Source of the DNA: Albugo candida
Lineage: Eukaryota > Oomycota > Peronosporomycetes > Albuginales
Direction of reading: 5' to 3'
DNA: 64,000 nucleotides
NCBI GenBank assembly: GCA_040437565.1
Contig: JBDOQK010000056.1
Coordinates: 124,001-188,000, forward strand
Below are positions 22,001 through 31,303 of this stretch, piece after piece. The position numbers and the translations under genes were made by a program. The notes under the pieces are model-generated. The model ran no database searches and was not told the origin of the DNA. It worked only from the letters and a program-made list of their open reading frames with translations. Within the stretch, counting starts at the first letter, position 1. Every line of letters begins with the position of its first letter.

Positions 22001-22408
22001 ACGATCCAGTAATAGCTCTTGTTTGGTGACGTCATTGAGAACGATTGGATGATGAAGATTGACGTAGTCTTGTGCTTTGTGTAATGGAAATCCAGTTGAA
22101 TAAAATGAAATAAAAATGTCACAAACCGGCCACTGGTCGACGGTTTGATTCAGTATCACGTGGTCACCAAAAATGACAACTTTGAAAATATTGGATGGAA
22201 AACGCGATAAAATTGCTTGCATCGGTAAAGAATGCGCTTTCTTTTCCATTGCACAAATTCCAACGATGTACAAACGGTCGGATTGAAAGCATGATTCCGG
22301 AATGGTTGTATCCATAGACACCGGATCCGCAGCAATTTCTAAAAGACTTTTTGTAGAAAAACTCCTTATATTCGTAGAATTTGGAACAAACGATTGCATT
22401 TTGCTCAA
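19094..22408 (-). CDS. Diphosphoinositol pentakisphosphate kinase (PPIP5K/VIP1)
   Basis: A single 1104-residue frame has the two-part layout of the family. The N-terminal kinase half, a RimK-like ATP-grasp fold, shows FVEKPVDGENHNIYIYYP, GGGCKKLFRKIG, FIYEEFQATQGTDVKVYTVG and CGFDILR followed by VCDVNGWSFVKN. The second half is a histidine acid phosphatase domain beginning near residue 420 with IRHGDRTPKQKMK and containing the inserted, low-complexity segments usual in this family. The enzyme makes inositol pyrophosphates (1-InsP7, InsP8) that signal phosphate and energy status. The start is the first ATG of the frame. It converges with the desaturase across gap 18960-19059. Confidence 0.95.
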   Translation of the reverse strand: MSKMQSFVPNSTNIRSFSTKSLLEIAADPVSMDTTIPESCFQSDRLYIVGICAMEKKAHSLPMQAILSRFPSNIFKVVIFGDHVILNQTVDQWPVCDIFISFYSTGFPLHKAQDYVNLHHPIVLNDVTKQELLLDRRKVYQVLQQNNIPLPNHVFVNRDNPSNNIENDQVLEYEDYIQVRDVRIAKPFVEKPVDGENHNIYIYYPMNAGGGCKKLFRKIGSRSSVFDPHLNTIRRTGSFIYEEFQATQGTDVKVYTVGPNYAHAEARKSPVLDGRVLRDADGKEIRYPVILEPHEKEMARKVCLAFGQTVCGFDILRVHNESLVCDVNGWSFVKNSEQYYDDCAMLLVKYLERALLLRKLAKTEILGNQLEWRTLSAIAMNAMNLKFSVDEKQETANDSEEWTEISSTGEEEELRCVLAIIRHGDRTPKQKMKMFVCHPLFIQYFQRKSNSESKKLDLKIKAVADLEELLQVSRELIAKYEQRDPAFMAFLKERKVQHGEDANDRVQGYRTLCDVLQRWRINGINRKVQFKPKEYVYMNENANNEVSFVQADDMAVRRGSTGGLRKCVSKLLLILKWGGDLTHSGAEQAEALGHKFRQTMYPGGGHGLIRLHSTYRHDLKIYTSDEGRVQKTAAMFAKGFLSLEGDIIPILVGLVLKAKAEENMLDQSGSSVQETIMRVKQRLHRIIHLGDNCTELLEHSSSRLIRSVAQALVVVDQPVKKMELMHKFLSNFREQLTKMIQEKSMDKTSVKLNNGEKVSNSDGRRMSLERARSLSANVSRRDQHPHVSGESKKKDEKESRFPEPCGRETLEMMRERWAKLCRDFYSRKRNTFDLSKIPDIHDCVRYDALHNAHLCLKDVRECLDIAASLAHALVPQEYGIDIDEKIQIGSAMCRTLLMKIVDDLDLARGVHANPTHRLNPNYAKDKHAIRSKNRSVRTRLYFTSESHLHSLLNVLRYAREDCDIPSPISDEAKKAIEEIPELCYMTHFVVRVFERFHLEKNDPKRFRLEISLSCGAANDPLEQDVEKQLEIAPLRVISREGITCQELVDYFEDVIAFAEEGEAAFNATSSLISPEEEESGKSDKKESESELDASDSDRVETFER

Positions 22409-22720
22409 ATGAAAATTTTGTTACAGCTGTGTGGCCTTTTCCACTCTAAAAACGCTAGGTACCTAGATTCGTGCCGCATTCAGATGTAAAAGCATCGCAC
22501 TTAATTTCAACTCGTTGACCAATCATGATATAGTCGTACTTTGTATACTCAATGACGTAAAAGCTGAATCAAGGACGTTCCTTCNNNNNNNNNNNNNNNN
22601 NNNNNNNNNNNNNNNNNNNNNNNNNNNNNNNNNNNNNNNNNNNNNNNNNNNNNNNNNNNNNNNNNNNNNNNNNNNNNNNNNNNNTGACGTAAAAGCTGAA
22701 TCAAGGACGTTCCTTCCTAC
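22409..22720. other. Intergenic stretch with gap, upstream of VIP1
   Basis: It holds the VIP1 5' region and gap 22585-22684 with its 32-bp flanking repeat. No gene is seen. It also contains the 3' flank of the SAP30-like gene. Confidence 0.5.
22553..22716. repeat. 32-bp contig-end duplicate around gap 22585-22684
   Basis: 22553-22584 equals 22685-22716 in the intergenic region between VIP1 and the SAP30-like gene. Confidence 0.85.
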
Positions 22721-23908
22721 TTAGGCCGCGAGGCAAAAAAATCCTTTCTCTAGTGGATCCTTGCGAAAACGTGTGTTCGAAAAGAGTATTTTACGAACAG
22801 AAGATTTCCATACGGGTGACTTGCGCTGATCACTATGGTATTTTAATCAGTAAAAATATCGATCACGTTATTGCAAAACGTACCTTTCGAGTTTCCAATT
22901 TAAATGACTCTCATACTCCATTTCCACAAAATCACATATTGTTTTAAATGAAGCTTTTCCCCCCGGTGAAACACGAAGTGCGTGTGATATCATATCACCA
23001 TACGTCACACTTGCAATAGGTTTTCGGGACTCTGAATGTGAATTACATAAGCATTCATTTTCTTAAAAGTTGCTTACGTACGATTTCCACGAGCTTTGAC
23101 ACCGGCTTGAAACTCACAAGACGGACAAAACCAAATCTCCGGTACCGACTCTGCAGGATCGAGACGAACACAGTCCATGTGATACCAGTTGGACCGATCC
23201 AGACATCCTTTATTATCACACGCAATCATGTTTCCAAAGCTGGCGCCTCTACAAACGCAATACAGCCGTAATTTTCGTCGTTTTTTCTTACTGCTTTTCC
23301 CATGATCCTTCTCTTCGTTTAAGTCTTTATCGTGTTCACTCGAACATTCACTCCGATGTGTGACTTCTTCCTCCTGCTCACTTATCAAGATTCCACACTT
23401 GGAATGTGTATACAACGTACCACATAATCGCGCTTTTCACGTTCTTCAAACACGCACGCGGTAACTAAAGTTCGTAGTGTTGACGGAACGGCTCGCGATT
23501 TTTTTATCTACATTTTTGTATGAGTCGTCGATACAACGATTCTCAATTTACTGATGAGCTTACGAATGAGAGAAATGAGGCAATCGTCGACGTGTCATCA
23601 ATCGTACGTCGATCAAAGTGTTGCGCCACAGTGATTGCAAGCTGATCTTTTGGAGTGTCAGGGCTCTCTTGAAGCTGATGCGCGACCAAATATTTTCGTA
23701 GAGTATTTGCCTAACAAAATGCATTCATTTTCTAGTATAAATGAGTCAGTCTCAACTTTTATTGCTGAGAGAAGTTTGTACATACACGGAGCTGTGTGAA
23801 ATCCACACGCAAACTGGAAGGATACTGCGGACAAGGACGCTGAATTGAATTACGAGCCTCGACTTGCAGCATCGGAAGCATTTGCATTCGATCTTCTGAT
23901 CGCATCAT
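22721..23908 (-). CDS. SAP30-like / PHD finger / winged-helix chromatin protein
   Basis: I rebuilt six exons: 23908-23786, 23710-23564, 23507-23421, 23373-23082, 23031-22884 and 22832-22721. All phases agree; introns are 75, 56, 56, 47, 50 and 51 nt where present (five introns), and the product has about 302 residues. Exons 1-2 give RVDFTQLR joined to ANTLRKYLVAHQL and PKDQLAITVAQHF, resembling the Sin3-binding domain of SAP30. Exon 4 has an acidic/basic linker and a C4HC3 PHD finger of the ING type (LYCVCRGASFGNMIACDN through WFCPSC). Exons 5-6 give YGDMISHALRVSPGGKASF and WKSSVRKILFSNTRF, which look like a forkhead or linker-histone winged helix. It likely reads histone H3 tails and binds DNA for a deacetylase complex. 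Only the PHD part is obvious without splicing. Confidence 0.75.
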
Positions 23909-24212
23909 TCGAAAAAAATGAAATTTTTGTTCCGCGGGCTGAACTCATCGTTGATCGATCAGATAATATGAAGGTTATGCGTTGGCAAAGGTGTTTGATT
24001 ATGGGAAAGCTCCGTAAACTTTTTAACCGATAGAGTGCGATAAGATGTCATAGTGCAGCACTCGAGGCTTTCGCAAACCAGTCACCTCTGAATTTACATA
24101 CATACACTTGAAGCGTATTCATAACATTTCAGAGTGTACAACCGTTACACAATATCAAAAATAAAGTTTTCGCTTTTGAAAATGGCGCATTCCTTTCAAT
24201 TTTTGTATCGCA
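23909..24212. promoter_or_regulatory. Divergent intergenic region
   Basis: About 304 bp between the divergent start codons of the SAP30-like gene and the unknown gene at 24213. No further coding sequence is seen; it should carry both promoters. Confidence 0.4.
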
Positions 24213-25214
24213 ATGGTAACAGAATGCCAAGAGAACTCCATTTCCAACCAATACAACAAATTGCAGAATTTTTTGATCATGAAAGCTTACAACGTCCGAA
24301 AAGGCAAATCGCAAACATTTCGCCAGCAGTTTCGAAGTTTTAAGAAAATTGATCCAGCGGTACCGTGCTTTCCATTAAACTTACGAAAATTCCTTGCTTA
24401 ATGAACGCTGTAGAGCCACGCGGAATACCTCGTTGTCGATGAAATTTGCCGATATCTCTCCATCTCGCCGTTCTATCGGGTCGCGCTCTTGCCCGTCTTC
24501 AAGCCGATGGCAGTATCAGCTTCCAATTCGAAAGAGTCGCGCATCGATTTCCATTTATTTCTACAATTTCTGCAGAGATTTGCGATTAGAGCCACAAAAA
24601 CCAATTCAGAATCGTCATTGTCGGATGATCTACCGGTGATTCCATCGCAATCGATACAGACCGATACACTTGCTGAGTACTGTGATCCTTCGAGTCAGAA
24701 TCAATTGCATGTAGTTCCACCGCCACCGGTTCCCGGAGTCTGGAAGAAGCGAGAAATCACCATTCAAGAGCGAATCACAGAGTATACGAAAATTGATGAT
24801 CATGGAAAGCCACAGAAATTGATTGAAAAGGAAAAGCATCAATCGGAAATCATCCATATGGAATCGCTGGATGGTGAGTTTGCACATCGTGAGATCACGC
24901 ATTTCGAGACCTCGGAACACTTGAACGATCAGCTGGTTCATCATGATCACGGAAAAGAAGAATTTGTGCACTTTAAATCGAAATTAGATGAGTATTCCCG
25001 ATTCGAATCGTCTGTACCAGGAAATCAGGAAAATGGGAACGGGAACGCTTACCAGGAATGCGAACAGCCACCACCTTCACCGACCATAAAACGGAATCCG
25101 AGCGATGGATTGTTCACCAATTCTTTTGCATCACATTTTCAGCACGTGCAGGTGAACGATATGGAAGGAGCAGAACCGATGGATCCAGAGAAAATTTTCT
25201 ATACAGGGATGTAG
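24213..25214 (+). CDS. Uncharacterised acidic, His/Glu-rich protein
   Basis: Two exons, 24213-24359 and 24414-25214 with a 54-nt intron, give about 315 residues. The joined N-terminal half reads FRSFKKIDPA then SHAEYLVVDEICRYL and RIDFHLFLQFLQRF and looks like a compact helical domain. The C-terminal half begins at a proline run (VVPPPPVPGVWKKREITIQE) and carries a regular, strongly charged stretch in which short Glu/Lys segments alternate with His-aromatic pairs (SEIIHMESLDGEFAHREITHF, HHDHGKEEFVHFKSKLDEYS), suggesting beta-strand-like repeats. It has no signal peptide or membrane segment. I have seen nothing I can name in this family, so function is unknown. Confidence 0.7.
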
Positions 25215-25247
25215 ATTGAAAAAAGCTTCTGGGATGCAATTGAGACT

Positions 25248-26190
25248 CTATTGAAGTTCATATTCCGAAGCGAAAAATTCCTCGAACGCAGTTGCTGCTG
25301 ATGCACTCAAAACGGTATCCTCCAACAACTCAGATGCTGATTTTTGAGCCAGCTCGGTAATTGTTCCTATTGCGTCAGAATGAGCGGTTGAATTTGGTCC
25401 ATACCCGACCAAGTACCGTAAAAGTCCAGCAGCATTTCACACTCGTCTGGTGTCAGGAAGCGAAAATTGGACACAAGAAACGAAATCGCATAAGATCGGG
25501 TGTAAAAGCGCTCCGAGAGCTGGTTCAAAGATTATTCAAACGTGCATTTGTATCAGTGCTTGGGCTCCACGTACTTGCTTATTCATCCAATGTGCTTGCT
25601 CAGTGACTTGTTTGGACAACTTTCCATGAATAGAAGCGATCAGTTTTGCAGCTGCAGCCGTTGAACCAACTATGATGTTGTGTAATTGCGTGGATTATCT
25701 TTATTCTGCCTCTACTTCATACCGCTGAAATTCTTCAGGGGTAGATTTTTTCTCAGAAAAATAGCTTGAAAATCGACTTTTGGCTTTATAATTGTAATGC
25801 AAAAGAGGTTTTTGAAGCCATTTGCAGCCTTTTGGAGGCTGATATTCATCAAACAATGTTGTATATTATCTCAAATGTATACCGAGAGACCACGGCTTCA
25901 TTTTCTTGATTGGACAGCATGTCGCTGAGTAACTATAGCACCGTATGAATCGCTCCATTTGGTGGTCCAATTTGCACAGAGGGATTACCATGAATGCAAC
26001 CGGAGGCGACACGTCTTTGCGCTGTGCGATCATTAGGTCTCTTCCCGAACTTAGTTCAGCTATAACTGTTATGATGCATTACTTACCACTTTGGCAGTTA
26101 ATGGCGCCTGTCAATTCAAACGATTCAATGAGTTGTACGAGGAAGTACGAAAAGGTAACGCGAAACGATACTTTTTGGCTGATATTGGTA
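25248..26190 (-). CDS. Unresolved multi-exon gene or genes; possible decayed gene
   Basis: Three 3' exons form a phase-consistent chain: 25669-25575 (GSTAAAAKLIASIHGKLSKQ), 25519-25417 (LSERFYTRSYAISFLV) and 25366-25248 (TITELAQKSASELLEDTV, ending EYELQ), with introns of 55 and 50 nt. An open segment further 5' ends KKSTPEEFQRYEVEAE at a stop near 25696. More coding-like pieces (for example LMIAQRKDVSPPVAFM) lie near 26000. I could not connect the 5' pieces to the 3' chain in frame. The Ala/Lys-rich helices recall the senescence/spartin domain only vaguely. It may be two adjacent genes, a gene with missed exons, or a pseudogene. Confidence 0.35.
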
Positions 26191-26374
26191 CATTCCTTCC
26201 ATCTCTTCTACAACTGAATTGTATGTGAGTTATATGAATAGGAGATGTAAGGGTTTTTTATATACGCTGCTGCGGAACAGTATGTGGATTGAATAGAATT
26301 AGTAAACGGTTCGCGCTGCTGCAACGCTGAAGTTGAACTTTAGCTGCCATTGAACTTATGACAAACTCATTTTT

Positions 26375-26449
26375 ATTGGTTCAAATCTGAAAGCGATTCG
26401 GACTTCTTGATTGGTAGGATAAGAAAGCAATTGATATTGGCAGCCAATC
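26375..26449. promoter_or_regulatory. CCAAT-box cluster upstream of the ATP-grasp gene
   Basis: Three CCAAT-type motifs lie 50-125 bp before the start codon at 26498: ATTGG at 26375-26379, GATTGG at 26409-26414 and CCAATC at 26444-26449. Such bo<br>xes bind NF-Y in eukaryotes. The role here is inferred from position and recurrence elsewhere in the window. Confidence 0.4.
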
Positions 26450-26497
26450 GCGTCCATCTTTTTTCAAATAGTGAAACAGTAAAAGATCGCTTCCCAC

Positions 26498-27748
26498 ATG
26501 ATCCTTAACAGTCTCGCAGGCGTCGTGAAGACATTATTGAGCTTTTACGGCTCTTTCGGGTACTACTGGATTCAGGGAGGATCGTATGACAAGTGCCCTT
26601 TTTTCCGCACTGATTTGCACGCTAAGACATTTGTCTATTCCATGGTACTTTTACAAACGCTGTGGAACCAACCACACTATCGCCATTCGTCATTTCGACG
26701 CGATCTCGTTTTGAATTTGAGAAATGTTGCTGTTCCGGGGACTGCAATTCCGCTGTCAACTTTATGCTATTCGAGAATAGTGTTATTTCCTTTTCTTATG
26801 TTTGTCTATCCTATTTTATGTGCCCTTGGTGCGTTTTTTGAGACATGGAACACCACTACAGGAGTGCTGGCAAAATTGGAAAAATGGCTCCAAATGTTCC
26901 GCCAAATCTTGGTGAATCCTCAGCATTGGTTCGGATTCTGGCGCCTCAACTGCCATCTTGTGAGTCTACATAGCTGGAAGTATTCTAGTCAAGGCTATCG
27001 TATGGAGAACAAGTGGGATTTCCTGGAAAAGTGCGTGGAAGAGAGTATTGCGGTAACTCCATTTCTGGATGCTCCAAAGACTCTTGTTGTTAAAGATCGT
27101 AATGAAGAAGGTGGGCTAGGGATATTTTTCTACCAGAATGCGGTCCATGGAGGCGATTGGATCTTGCAGGAGAAATTGGAGAATTCCAAATTCATTGGGT
27201 CACTGCTCCCCGAAAACGCTCCACTGTCGACGTTTCGTATCATTACGGCTTCAAAATGCGGTATTCCCGATCATAATGCATTCAACGGTGACAAGACGAT
27301 CAAAGCATTGAGCTGTGTTTTCCGCGCTGGACTTAATGGTGCATCCACTGACCACAAATCAATCATGTTTGATGTGGACATGGAAACAGGCGAAATTCTC
27401 AAAGGATCAACGACGACCCACTGGTACAAAATCGGTCTAAAGCATCTTTTCAATGGACCTTTTAGTCGTGGACATGATATCACTGCGCATCCAGACACCG
27501 GAACCGTGATAACCGGTCAATTTGTCAGAGAAATCAAAGAAATGAAGTCCTTGGTTTTGAAGGCCCATCAGACACTCATGAAAGATGTCCCGTTATGTGG
27601 GTGGGATGTGGCACTGACCGAAAAGGGCGCTGTCTTATTGGAAGTCAATATTTCGTGCAATTTCTTCCGTGGGACATTTGATCAGCAATGGTATTTCGAG
27701 CTTGTTGATGGCTATTTCACGAATTGTGAGAGAAAAAAGGCGGTTTAA
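26498..27748 (+). CDS. Membrane-anchored ATP-grasp protein, sugar-transfer-associated type
   Basis: The 416-residue frame has hydrophobic segments near residues 80-125 (SRIVLFPFLMFVYPILCALGAF) and then a soluble ATP-grasp domain. Visible parts are the nucleotide-binding strand TLVVKDRN, GGDWILQEKL, FRIITASKCG, MFDVDMETGEIL and, near the C terminus, CGWDVALTEKGAVLLEVN with the metal-binding Glu and Asn. This fits the ATPgrasp_ST family, sometimes named alpha-L-glutamate-ligase-related. Substrate unknown. The last 204 bases before gap 27755-27854 are repeated exactly after it, so the second copy of the C terminus (27855-28058) is an assembly duplicate. Confidence 0.72.
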   Translation: MILNSLAGVVKTLLSFYGSFGYYWIQGGSYDKCPFFRTDLHAKTFVYSMVLLQTLWNQPHYRHSSFRRDLVLNLRNVAVPGTAIPLSTLCYSRIVLFPFLMFVYPILCALGAFFETWNTTTGVLAKLEKWLQMFRQILVNPQHWFGFWRLNCHLVSLHSWKYSSQGYRMENKWDFLEKCVEESIAVTPFLDAPKTLVVKDRNEEGGLGIFFYQNAVHGGDWILQEKLENSKFIGSLLPENAPLSTFRIITASKCGIPDHNAFNGDKTIKALSCVFRAGLNGASTDHKSIMFDVDMETGEILKGSTTTHWYKIGLKHLFNGPFSRGHDITAHPDTGTVITGQFVREIKEMKSLVLKAHQTLMKDVPLCGWDVALTEKGAVLLEVNISCNFFRGTFDQQWYFELVDGYFTNCERKKAV

Positions 27749-28058
27749 TTACAANNNNNNNNNNNNNNNNNNNNNNNNNNNNNNNNNNNNNNNNNNNNNN
27801 NNNNNNNNNNNNNNNNNNNNNNNNNNNNNNNNNNNNNNNNNNNNNNNNNNNNNNTTGGTTTTGAAGGCCCATCAGACACTCATGAAAGATGTCCCGTTAT
27901 GTGGGTGGGATGTGGCACTGACCGAAAAGGGCGCTGTCTTATTGGAAGTCAATATTTCGTGCAATTTCTTCCGTGGGACATTTGATCAGCAATGGTATTT
28001 CGAGCTTGTTGATGGCTATTTCACGAATTGTGAGAGAAAAAAGGCGGTTTAATTACAA
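27551..28058. repeat. 204-bp contig-end duplicate around gap 27755-27854
   Basis: 27551-27754 equals 27855-28058 exactly and covers the C terminus and stop of the ATP-grasp gene. Confidence 0.9.
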
Positions 28059-28255
28059 CCAATTGACAAGCTGTTTATTTGTAGTCAGGCGCATATGTGA
28101 AAAAGAAAGTTGTATTGTACCTATGACTACACTACATTCACGCAACAGCTACTTTTTTCTTGGCTAGTCACATTCGGCACACGTTCTATCCATATGCCGA
28201 ACTGAGCCGATGCAAAAACTGCGACATATTAACTTGACCTTGACATTTACTTCGA

Positions 28256-29299
28256 TTAGCTTGCTTCTTCAGTTATACGACCGAGATCGTAGAATCTAGC
28301 GTACTTCATTCGATTCTTCACGATGATTGGTGCAATATCTGGTCGATTGCGAAGGAATGCATCATTCAAGGCGCCACCCATCCCCAATGAAAACTGATCA
28401 TCTGTCACAATGGATGTGCTCAAATTCAATGTCGAAAATTCCAGTATGTAGACAACATGAGAATACCCATGATAATCCGCCAAATCGACGGGTGTATCTT
28501 CTTCAATGTTGGGCATGTAAGGGTCTGCACCGGCGGCCAACAACAAACAGCAAGTCTGATACTTTCCTTCTTGAGCCGCGAAATGTAACGCGCTATTGCC
28601 TTTGTTGTCTTCGGCGTGTATATCTGCTCCTGCGCGTATCAGAGTCTGAACCACATTGATATGCCCCAATTGTGCCGCAATCATGAGAGAAGTTAATCCG
28701 CTGGAACAAATTTCAGCATCGATATCGGCTTTGTATTGAATCAGAATATTTACAATATGATCAAAGCCTTTTTGTGTTGCAAAATGTATCGCACGAACAC
28801 CATCGGGTCCCATCAAATCCACGTTTGCTTGGTGTTTCAACAGCATTCGAACCGCACCTTCCTGTTCATGCTCACAAGCCGCATGAAGAGCGGTATACTC
28901 ACCACAATTACGCTGATCGACATCTGCCCCATACTCTAATAATAGCGCTACAATCTGATCCAAGCCTTTACATACAGCGATATATAGAGCCGATTGACCG
29001 CTCACGGTTTTGCGATCGAGATAAGTACGGATGGAGTCAGTTCTTTTCAAAAATTCGTTCACTTTAGTGGTATCGCCTTCCGCGATCAATTGAAGTAATT
29101 CTCTGTGGCGAAGTCGGTTCAAACTTTCACTTGAGTTATTACGGGCTGAAAATCGATGAGGAATGAACCCTCTCCATCCGCTTGCTGAGTTTTTTTTAAG
29201 TTGACTGGCTCGGTAAGCGAGGGCGGCCTTCATGAGTGCCGCCGCTGTCGTCATTCCATCGGAAGATTCGACAAGAACTCTGCTTGCTAATAACGGCAT
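28256..29299 (-). CDS. Ankyrin-repeat protein
   Basis: A single 347-residue frame starts at ATG 29299. From about residue 70 it carries six to seven ankyrin repeats, with typical units such as GQSALYIAVCKGLDQIVALL, EYTALHAACEHEQEGAVRML, GLTSLMIAAQLGHINVVQTL and GNSALHFAAQEGKYQTCCLL. The first 60 residues are basic and Ser-rich with no domain; the last 50 are unstructured. It is probably a protein-protein interaction scaffold. No kinase, zinc finger or membrane segment is fused, so partner and pathway are unknown. Confidence 0.88.
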   Translation of the reverse strand: MPLLASRVLVESSDGMTTAAALMKAALAYRASQLKKNSASGWRGFIPHRFSARNNSSESLNRLRHRELLQLIAEGDTTKVNEFLKRTDSIRTYLDRKTVSGQSALYIAVCKGLDQIVALLLEYGADVDQRNCGEYTALHAACEHEQEGAVRMLLKHQANVDLMGPDGVRAIHFATQKGFDHIVNILIQYKADIDAEICSSGLTSLMIAAQLGHINVVQTLIRAGADIHAEDNKGNSALHFAAQEGKYQTCCLLLAAGADPYMPNIEEDTPVDLADYHGYSHVVYILEFSTLNLSTSIVTDDQFSLGMGGALNDAFLRNRPDIAPIIVKNRMKYARFYDLGRITEEAS

Positions 29300-29728
29300 G
29301 TTACGGCCAGTGTACGTTTGAATGGAGCTAATTGATACGACTGATGTCGTAATGTGAAATGGATGAAAGTCAAGAATGCGAACGTGCGAATCCGCCGACT
29401 TGAAATCAAGCCAGAATGTACTCAGGTGAGTGTAAGGATCCTGCGGTTTTCGGTAGTTTTAGGGTTTGAACCCTCTACAGCGAGGATAAAAGATAGTGGT
29501 AGATTCGACCATTGGTATTGGCAGCTGTTTCATACGAATCAGACGACATGTGATTAGAGAGAGAAATTAGATTCAGCAGTGCCGACCCACTCTCTTTTCG
29601 TACACCTAATCCGGTCATCCAATTGGATGTAACAGGTATGAGTCACTCTAGTAGCGTTAGCATTAGGTGCGTTTTTGAGAGAAAGAACATAAGATACAAA
29701 AGTGTACTGTACTGTAAACTGAATAGTG
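29300..29728. other. 429-bp intergenic stretch
   Basis: No supported gene. It contains a short palindrome (AGGGTTTGAACCCT, near 29462) that superficially resembles a tRNA T-arm, but the rest of a tRNA is missing. It lies between the ankyrin gene start and the 3' end of the Sds3-like gene. Confidence 0.5.
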
Positions 29729-31101
29729 CTAGGAGTTTCTAGAGCACCGATTCTCGATTGTGTTCGGTTTTATACAACAACGTGAGGACCGAACGCACGC
29801 CACATACACACGAACTTTCTGATTCGACGGTGTCAAGCGTATATGAATCTGATAAAAACGATTCGTTATGAGAAAGCAATCTCCAAACATGTTAATTACC
29901 GCATCGCTCGTGATCGACTCGATGGTACCGAACCATTCTTCTTGCTGTACTTCACATTCCAAAATTACATCATCTCCTTCTTCAAACACGTACGAGTTCA
30001 CGTATAAACGCCGTCTTGGAACCAGTCGTACATCTTAACACCAAATCAGCAAACGACTTTCCGTACAATAAAACCGACTCAACGCACCATTGGACGCGAA
30101 TTCTTCCGGACGTACTGCCACCGCAGTCTGTCTACGTAACTGAATAATCTCAGTTAAATCATCTGCCACCGCACTTGCGCTCAAGTTGAGTATGGCCGGT
30201 GGGATACCAACGCTTTTCCCGAGTCTACGCTTCTTGCTCATATTTTTCCAGTCGTTTTCAAGCTTTACATTCATATGGAGTTCCGCATGCGATTCCGATT
30301 CGAGCAGATGCTTATATACCGCCTTCTTCTTCTCAATTACCAATAGTTCTTGCTGTAATTTCTGCAACACGCACTCCATCCGAATCAGACATTGATTTTT
30401 GATCGCGATTTTGGTACTCTAGAAAAACTGTGTAGAATACGCGTATGTGACACAGTACAAAAACGCACCTCTGCAATGTCGTGCGACCGCTTCAGCTCAA
30501 ACTCATACAAATCTTGAATATTTTTTAGTTGCAAAGTTCGATGCCATTGCGCACTTTGCAATAATCGTTTTCGTTCTTCTTTATAATCTGTGATACGTCT
30601 ACAGTACTCAGCGAATGTTCCCTCTTCAATCATTTTCTTCTTGCGTTCCAGATCTTTAAGCTCTTCTTCATATTGTTTCAAGATCTCTTGTTCCCTCTTC
30701 ATGTCTTCATCTTGTGGTTCTTCGTCACCTTCCTCCATTTCTGTAGATTTTGACGAAGCAATCGAGGCAGATCGCGCTTTTCTAGGCTCATCTTCCACAA
30801 AACCAGCTCGTGCACGCCGAGTTGATCGACGAACCTGTTCTTGCTCAGCTTCATCTCCTTCCTGTAATTTGTCGGATGCGCTGTGATAGGCGTTTTCTTT
30901 CTTCAGGTCAAATTGTTCAGCCTCATCGTGAGACATCTCTACATCGCTCATTGCAAGCGATTCCTTTCTCTCGCGTTGAGGTGCTCGATCATTGCTACTT
31001 TTTGTCTTTTTGGAGCTTTCAGCTTCCACATAGGTCGTCGACGCATTGGTAGTAACATGTTGAGCCGCGTTTGGACGCTTGCGTCGTGATGCGCGCTCCA
31101 T
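29729..31101 (-). CDS. Sds3/BRMS1-like Sin3-HDAC complex protein
   Basis: Four exons, 31101-30469, 30418-30067, 30033-29900 and 29848-29729, give about 412 residues. Introns are 50, 33 and 51 nt; the last is stop-free and in frame, so it hides inside the unspliced reading. The N-terminal third is charged and disordered (SDVEMSHDEAE). The centre is the coiled coil typical of Sds3/BRMS1: EEELKDLERKKKMIEEGTF, YKEERKRLLQSAQWHRTLQL and, after splicing, MECVLQKLQQELLVIEKKKA. The C terminus has a small beta-rich, Tudor-like segment (EEGDDVILECEV, EWFGTIESIT). Sds3 proteins hold Sin3 histone deacetylase complexes together in the nucleus. The 33-nt intron is unusually short and is the weakest call. 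Confidence 0.75.
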
Positions 31102-31127
31102 GCTTTGTCTCCTCTTTTGGAACTACC

Positions 31128-31227
31128 NNNNNNNNNNNNNNNNNNNNNNNNNNNNNNNNNNNNNNNNNNNNNNNNNNNNNNNNNNNNNNNNNNNNNNNNN
31201 NNNNNNNNNNNNNNNNNNNNNNNNNNN
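31128..31227. other. Assembly gap, 100 N
   Basis: Between the Sds3-like start and the EF-hand gene. No flanking repeat seen. Confidence 0.95.
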
Positions 31228-31303
31228 GTATTATTTATGCAATATTGACTTTATGGCTGAATATTCAGACATTATCAGAGTTGAGGACAGGCTCTGTGTC
31301 AGC

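Noticed and set aside
22753-22947. 64-residue plus-strand ORF
   Set aside because: It is antisense to the winged-helix exons of the SAP30-like gene.
25361-25606. 81-residue plus-strand ORF
   Set aside because: It lies opposite a phase-consistent chain of minus-strand exons and resembles no family.
27855-28058. Second copy of the ATP-grasp C terminus as a gene duplication
   Set aside because: Identical over 204 bases and placed exactly at the gap edge; a contig-end artefact.
29390-29480. tRNA-like pieces (GACTTGAAATC and GGGTTTGAACCC)
   Set aside because: The anticodon-arm and T-arm stems do not pair to tRNA geometry, there is no D-arm or acceptor stem, and the GGGTTTGAACCC piece is just a palindrome.
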